From: Candidatus Falkowiibacteriota bacterium
GTDB taxonomy: Bacteria; Patescibacteriota; Patescibacteriia; Patescibacteriales; UBA12465
DNA length: 7,085 nucleotides
NCBI GenBank assembly: GCA_026396945.1
Contig: JAPLVX010000059.1
Span: 7,676 to 14,760, forward strand
Direction: 5' to 3'
Made by a program: the position numbers and the translations under genes. Below the pieces are notes generated by a model. It was not told the DNA's origin. It worked only from the letters and a program-made list of their open reading frames with translations, and made no database searches. This document shows positions 4,255 through 7,085 of the stretch, one piece after another (positions within the stretch are counted from its first letter, which is position 1; each line of letters starts with the position of its first letter).

Positions 4255-5040
4255 CTATAAACTATTAATCCGATTCTGCCATTCCTCTAACTTATTATTT
4301 TCTGGATTAACTTCTTCCAATTTAGCCAAAGTAGCAACGGCGGAATTTTTATCTTTTTTTATTATACTTAATTCTAAAAGTAAATCAAGGTAACGAGGAT
4401 TATTGGCTTCAAATTCTAAGGCTTCACGGATATAATTAAGCGACGCCTCCAAATCGCCCAAATCTTGATTTATTTCCGCTAAAACAAAATTTATCTCCGG
4501 CTTAGCTTTATCTTCTTTTAAATTAGCGGCCAACTTAAGGGCGTACTCTAAAGTCTGCTTGGCTTCATGATATTTCTTGGCGAGATAATAAACGTCGCCC
4601 AAGTCTCGAAACGCTTTTAAATTTTGATTATCTAAACGAATAATTTCGATTAATTTAGTTTCGGCGGAATTTAAATTTTCATTTTTAGTGTCTTCATCAG
4701 CCTCAGTTAATAATATCCTTACTCTTTCCTGACGCTCAGACAAACTTAATTTTTTAGATTTCTTATAATGATCGGCTAAAGTTTTTAACTTAATATGAAG
4801 ACTCTTGAAAAATCCGAGTCGCCGGCCAACCAGGTTTTTTATTTTCATAAAAATATTACCCCAGCGGGCCAAGTCTCTTTCCAGCCTCGCTTTCATAATA
4901 TTTTCTTTAAATCGCGTTTCTTTTTGACCGGGAATATTATTAACATCCAAAATTGCTAAAGCCGGAAATTTTTTAATCACAATCGTCAAAATCACCAAGA
5001 GACAAATGATTATTAAAATTATAGAAATTAAAGTTGGCAT
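4255..5040 (-). CDS. membrane-anchored tetratricopeptide repeat protein
   Basis: A 261-residue protein with an N-terminal membrane helix (about 4-22, mostly Ile/Leu/Val) followed by Lys-Lys, so the remainder is probably cytoplasmic. A basic, charged linker (about 35-105) leads into a C-terminal TPR array. Recognisable units are near 107-139, 141-174 (LGDVYYLAKKYHEAKQTLEYAL, a close fit to the 34-residue TPR pattern), 181-214 (LAEINQDLGDLEASLNYIREAL) and 215-248. TPR arrays act as protein-protein scaffolds; the partner is unknown. The ATG lies inside the 3' end of tpiA in another frame (13-base overlap), which implies translational coupling. tRNA-Thr follows 51 bases after the stop, with no terminator between. 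It is AT-rich, like other genes of the window. Anchored TPR proteins of this form are common in Patescibacteria and generally uncharacterised. Confidence 0.88.
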   Translation of the reverse strand: MPTLISIILIIICLLVILTIVIKKFPALAILDVNNIPGQKETRFKENIMKARLERDLARWGNIFMKIKNLVGRRLGFFKSLHIKLKTLADHYKKSKKLSLSERQERVRILLTEADEDTKNENLNSAETKLIEIIRLDNQNLKAFRDLGDVYYLAKKYHEAKQTLEYALKLAANLKEDKAKPEINFVLAEINQDLGDLEASLNYIREALEFEANNPRYLDLLLELSIIKKDKNSAVATLAKLEEVNPENNKLEEWQNRINSL

Positions 5041-5747
5041 ATCTTATGAAATTCAGTTGCTTTTAAGCTAGCACCGCCGACTAAAAAACCATCGATATTT
5101 TTGGTTTTTTTAAAACTGGCGAAATCAGCTGCGGTTACGCTCCCGCCGTAGATAACTTTTACCGCCTTCTTTAAAATTTGTCTAGCTTCTTGTTTGATAA
5201 AGGCATGAATTAGTTCCACCTCTTCGGACTTAGCCACTCTCCCGCTGCCGATTGCCCAAATCGGTTCATAGGCGATAATTAACCCGGGCTTAATATTCTT
5301 CAGGGCGAGGCGTAATTGATTTTTAAGCACGGCCTTAGTTAAGCCGACCTTTCTCTCAGCTAAACTTTCACCGACGCAAAGGATAGGAATTAATTTATCA
5401 ACTTGCGCATCCCGTAGTTTCTGATTAATAATCGCTTCGGTTTCAAAAAAATATTGCCGGCGTTCGCTATGGCCAATAATCACATAATTAGCGCCTAAAG
5501 CTTTTAAATTGCGGGCCGAAACTTCACCAGTATAAGCACCTTGGTCGCGCAAAGAACAGTCCTGCGCGCCTAATTTTAAGGGGGTAGTTTTAATAATTTG
5601 CGCCACCGCGGCTAAACTTAAAAAATCCGGGCAAAGCACGGCCAGACCGGAAAAATTCTTAAACTTTTTTTTAAAATCATTCGCTAATTTAAGGCTGGCC
5701 GAATAATTCAACTGCATTTTCCAATTAGACACAAAAATTTTAGACAT
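5028..5747 (-). CDS. tpiA: triosephosphate isomerase
   Basis: Interconverts dihydroxyacetone phosphate and glyceraldehyde 3-phosphate in glycolysis and gluconeogenesis, in the cytosol, usually as a dimer. The TIM-barrel signatures are intact: Asn8 and Lys10 in VSNWKM, His93 in IIGHSERR, Glu161 in AYEPIWAIGSG (159-169) at the start of the flexible loop 6, and the phosphate-gripping YGGSV (200-204) and VGGASL (223-228). At 239 residues it is slightly shorter than the usual 250. The start at 5747 is required by frame. An identical sequence context with another ATG occurs 14 bases upstream (5761) but is out of frame. It lies 25 bases after the epimerase gene, and its 3' end overlaps the TPR gene by 13 bases, so the three form one operon. 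Pairing with a sugar-nucleotide gene links central carbon supply with envelope sugar synthesis only loosely. Confidence 0.97.
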   Translation of the reverse strand: MSKIFVSNWKMQLNYSASLKLANDFKKKFKNFSGLAVLCPDFLSLAAVAQIIKTTPLKLGAQDCSLRDQGAYTGEVSARNLKALGANYVIIGHSERRQYFFETEAIINQKLRDAQVDKLIPILCVGESLAERKVGLTKAVLKNQLRLALKNIKPGLIIAYEPIWAIGSGRVAKSEEVELIHAFIKQEARQILKKAVKVIYGGSVTAADFASFKKTKNIDGFLVGGASLKATEFHKICQL

Positions 5748-5764
5748 ATGATTTTAGACATATG
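5737..5764. repeat. 14-bp tandem duplication across the tpiA start
   Basis: ATTTTAGACATATG occurs twice back to back (5737-5750 and 5751-5764) with no mismatch. On the minus strand each copy carries an ATG followed by TCT AAA AT. Because 14 is not a multiple of three, the upstream ATG (5761) opens a 17-codon frame ending at 5708 inside tpiA, while the downstream ATG (5747) opens tpiA. The same context also begins the epimerase gene at 6705. Confidence 0.95.
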
Positions 5765-5772
5765 TTGCTTAA

Positions 5773-6705
5773 TTATAAATTATTTTTATTATCTTTCGCC
5801 CAGGCAAGAGTATTTTTTATCCCGAGCGCTAAATCAACTTCTGGAAGCCAATTCAAAACCGTTCGGGCACGCTCGTAGCTTAAGCAGCTTCGTCTTTGTT
5901 CGCCTAGTTTGGCCGTCTTTTGTTCAATTATAATCGGCTGGCCCAAAGTTTTCTCAATACTGGCGATTATCTGCCAAAGATTAATTTCTCGCGCAGTTGA
6001 AATATTTATTTCTCCTCGAGCTTCAATATCTTTAACGAGCACTAAAGCTTTAACCACGTCGGCGACATAAACATAATCTCTAGTTTGCTGGCCGTCGCCG
6101 TATAAAAAACTAGTCTTATTTAAAATGGCATTAGCAATAAAAATGGAAATTACCCCCGCTTCTCCGCCCCGGTATTGACGTGGTCCGTAAACATTGGCAA
6201 ATCTTAAAATAGCGTAGTCTTGCCCAAAAATTTGGTAATAATAATTTAAATATTTTTCAAAAGTTAATTTATGGATACCATAAGGAGAAACTGGATAGGC
6301 CGGCGCGGTCTCCGGCGTGGGAATTTCCTCGGCTTCACCGTAAATCGCACCGCCGGTTGAAGAAAAAATAATTTTTTTAACTTTATTCTTTTGGCAATTG
6401 GCCAGTATATTTAAAGCCCCCAAAATATTAACGGCGTTGTCATAGACGGGGTCGGCGACTGATTTGGCCACCTCAATTTGCGCCGCCAGATGATAAACAT
6501 AATCAAATCTTTCGGCCGTAAAAATCGCCGCAATTTCGGACGAGCAAATATCGGCTTGATAAAATTTAGCCTGAGGGTTTAAATATTCCTTTTTCCCGGT
6601 GACTAAATTATCGATGATGACGACTTGATAGCCGGCACTTATTAAAACATCGACTAAATTAGAACCAATAAATCCGGCGCCGCCGGTTATTAATATTTTA
6701 GACAT
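5773..6705 (-). CDS. NAD-dependent sugar-nucleotide epimerase (GalE-like, extended SDR)
   Basis: A 310-residue extended short-chain dehydrogenase/reductase, probably a UDP-glucose/UDP-N-acetylhexosamine 4-epimerase supplying surface polysaccharides. The Rossmann motif GGAGFIGS (8-15) binds NAD and Asp32 (IIDN) binds the adenosine ribose. YHLAAQ (71-76) is the family's HLAA motif. The catalytic set is Ser115/Thr117 in SSTGG with Tyr142 and Lys146 in YGIHK. RFANVYGPRQ (168-177) and QTRDYVYVADV (207-217) are the usual substrate-domain blocks. The frame stays open upstream to a TTG at 6795, but I choose the ATG at 6705 for three reasons. The Rossmann fold begins at once. A terminator (6734-6761) lies within the extension. 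An extended -10 (6713-6721) abuts this ATG. The exact substrate cannot be read from sequence; GalE is a general assignment. It heads the operon with tpiA and the TPR gene. Confidence 0.9.
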   Translation of the reverse strand: MSKILITGGAGFIGSNLVDVLISAGYQVVIIDNLVTGKKEYLNPQAKFYQADICSSEIAAIFTAERFDYVYHLAAQIEVAKSVADPVYDNAVNILGALNILANCQKNKVKKIIFSSTGGAIYGEAEEIPTPETAPAYPVSPYGIHKLTFEKYLNYYYQIFGQDYAILRFANVYGPRQYRGGEAGVISIFIANAILNKTSFLYGDGQQTRDYVYVADVVKALVLVKDIEARGEINISTAREINLWQIIASIEKTLGQPIIIEQKTAKLGEQRRSCLSYERARTVLNWLPEVDLALGIKNTLAWAKDNKNNL

Positions 6706-6712
6706 ATATACA

Positions 6713-6721
6713 ATAATAGCA
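6713..6721 (-). promoter_or_regulatory. extended -10 promoter for the epimerase operon
   Basis: The minus strand reads TG-C-TATTAT (TG at 6720-6721, -10 at 6713-6718, 5/6). No -35 is recognisable because the preceding terminator U-run occupies it. The predicted start, near 6706, is one base from the ATG at 6705, which implies a leaderless mRNA. Confidence 0.55.
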
Positions 6722-6733
6722 TAAAATCTGGAT

Positions 6734-6761
6734 AAAAAAAGGCCCATGATTAGCATGGACC
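6734..6761 (-). terminator. strong intrinsic terminator of the right-edge gene
   Basis: Minus-strand GGTCCATG (6754-6761) pairs with CATGGGCC (6741-6748) over eight positions (one G-U) around a CTAAT loop, followed by seven Ts (6734-6740). It begins 30 bases after the stop at 6792. Confidence 0.92.
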
Positions 6762-6791
6762 GGGACAGAACGGGTGTCACAAATAAAAACA

Positions 6792-7085
6792 TCAAATTTT
6801 ACGCCTAATCTTTAAGTAAGGATAGATCGCGCGCAGATAAGTTCGACTATCAGCCAAGAGTCGAGCGTAAAAACGATCGAGACTTAAGGGCGAATAATCA
6901 CCTCTCGTCGCTTGGCGCTGAATTCTTTTCAATCTTCGGATAAAGCCTCTTTCGGTGTTGACCCAAAAATTAAAGTCTTGATCATAATATTTATTTCCAA
7001 CCAAGCCAACAAAACTAACGACTGAATATTCGGCGTCAATTGAAAATAAATAAATACCGGTAAAGGAATCGAAAAAATCTAAAGA
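6792..7085 (-). CDS. 3' fragment of an unrecognised protein
   Basis: The last 97 codons of a gene whose start lies beyond the right edge. The frame is open to base 7085 and ends with TGA at 6792-6794. A TTG at 7002-7004 could serve as a start for 70 residues, but the frame continues upstream with sensible residues (FDSFTGIYLFSIDAEYSVVS), so it is more likely an internal Leu. The N-terminal part of the fragment looks like strands. The C-terminal half is basic and helical, with FIRRLKRIQRQATRG and a tail ending YLKIRRKI. The basic tail could contact nucleic acid, but no family is recognised. A strong terminator follows. Confidence 0.75.
   Translation of the reverse strand, partial: SLDFFDSFTGIYLFSIDAEYSVVSFVGLVGNKYYDQDFNFWVNTERGFIRRLKRIQRQATRGDYSPLSLDRFYARLLADSRTYLRAIYPYLKIRRKI

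Noticed and set aside
5773..6795. Longer 340-residue version of the epimerase starting at TTG 6795
   Set aside because: The extra 30 residues would be encoded across a strong terminator hairpin and U-run, and an extended -10 lies just before the ATG at 6705, where the Rossmann motif begins.
6792..7004. A complete 70-residue gene starting at TTG 7002-7004
   Set aside because: The same frame remains open to the window edge with plausible protein sequence, so it is read as the 3' part of a longer gene.
6792..7085. Reverse-transcriptase C-terminal tail (diversity-generating retroelement type)
   Set aside because: The basic RRLKR helix and the tail superficially recall such ends, but no polymerase motif is in view and no template or variable repeat was seen nearby.
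1..7085. CRISPR array, insertion sequence, rRNA or integrase
   Set aside because: I saw no regularly spaced repeats, no transposase or integrase frames and no rRNA-like stretches on either strand.

Overview
The window suggests an AT-rich, gene-dense, small bacterial genome, most likely a member of the Patescibacteria/Candidate Phyla Radiation (Parcubacteria-like). This is inferred from three things: the two-helix pilin-like protein, the membrane-anchored TPR gene next to tpiA, and very short intergenic spaces packed with terminator-promoter pairs. TGA is used as a stop (mutM and the cut-off gene at the right edge), so the code is standard and the UGA=Gly lineages (Gracilibacteria/Absconditabacteria type) are disfavoured. 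Every supported gene lies on the minus strand, so transcription runs from high to low coordinates. No stretch longer than about 300 bases lacks a gene.

In transcription order: (a) 7085-6792, the 3' end of an unrecognised gene, closed by a strong intrinsic terminator (6734-6761). (b) An extended -10 promoter starts an operon of an NAD-dependent sugar-nucleotide epimerase (5773-6705), triosephosphate isomerase tpiA (5028-5747) and a membrane-anchored TPR protein (4255-5040, overlapping tpiA by 13 bases). tRNA-Thr(GGT) (4131-4203) follows and may be co-transcribed; a weak terminator lies after it. (c) A perfect consensus promoter (TTGACA-17-TATAAT, 4053-4081) drives a two-gene unit of unknown function: a helical 235-residue protein (3259-3966) and a 394-residue protein with about six membrane segments and a beta-rich C-terminal domain (2026-3210). 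A strong terminator closes it (1962-1995). This unit looks richer in GC and uses AGG arginine codons, unlike mutM. (d) An extended -10 promoter, a 133-residue TrbC/VirB2-like pilin (1507-1908) and its terminator. (e) A consensus promoter with a leader hairpin and tRNA-Tyr(GTA) (1243-1326). (f) A further promoter, a 35-residue single-helix protein missed by length cut-offs (1052-1159) and mutM/fpg (112-1017) with an unusual internal insertion.

The housekeeping functions are base-excision repair (MutM), central carbon flow (TpiA), sugar-nucleotide supply for surface glycans (epimerase) and two tRNAs without encoded CCA. The envelope-related genes are the pilin, the two-gene cassette, the TPR protein and the micropeptide. 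The most promising undescribed element is the 2026-3966 cassette with its strong promoter and possible leader peptide. Also notable are promoters placed so close to start codons that leaderless mRNAs are predicted, a 14-bp tandem duplication that copies the tpiA start codon out of frame, and a 13-bp element shared by the -35 regions of two neighbouring promoters.
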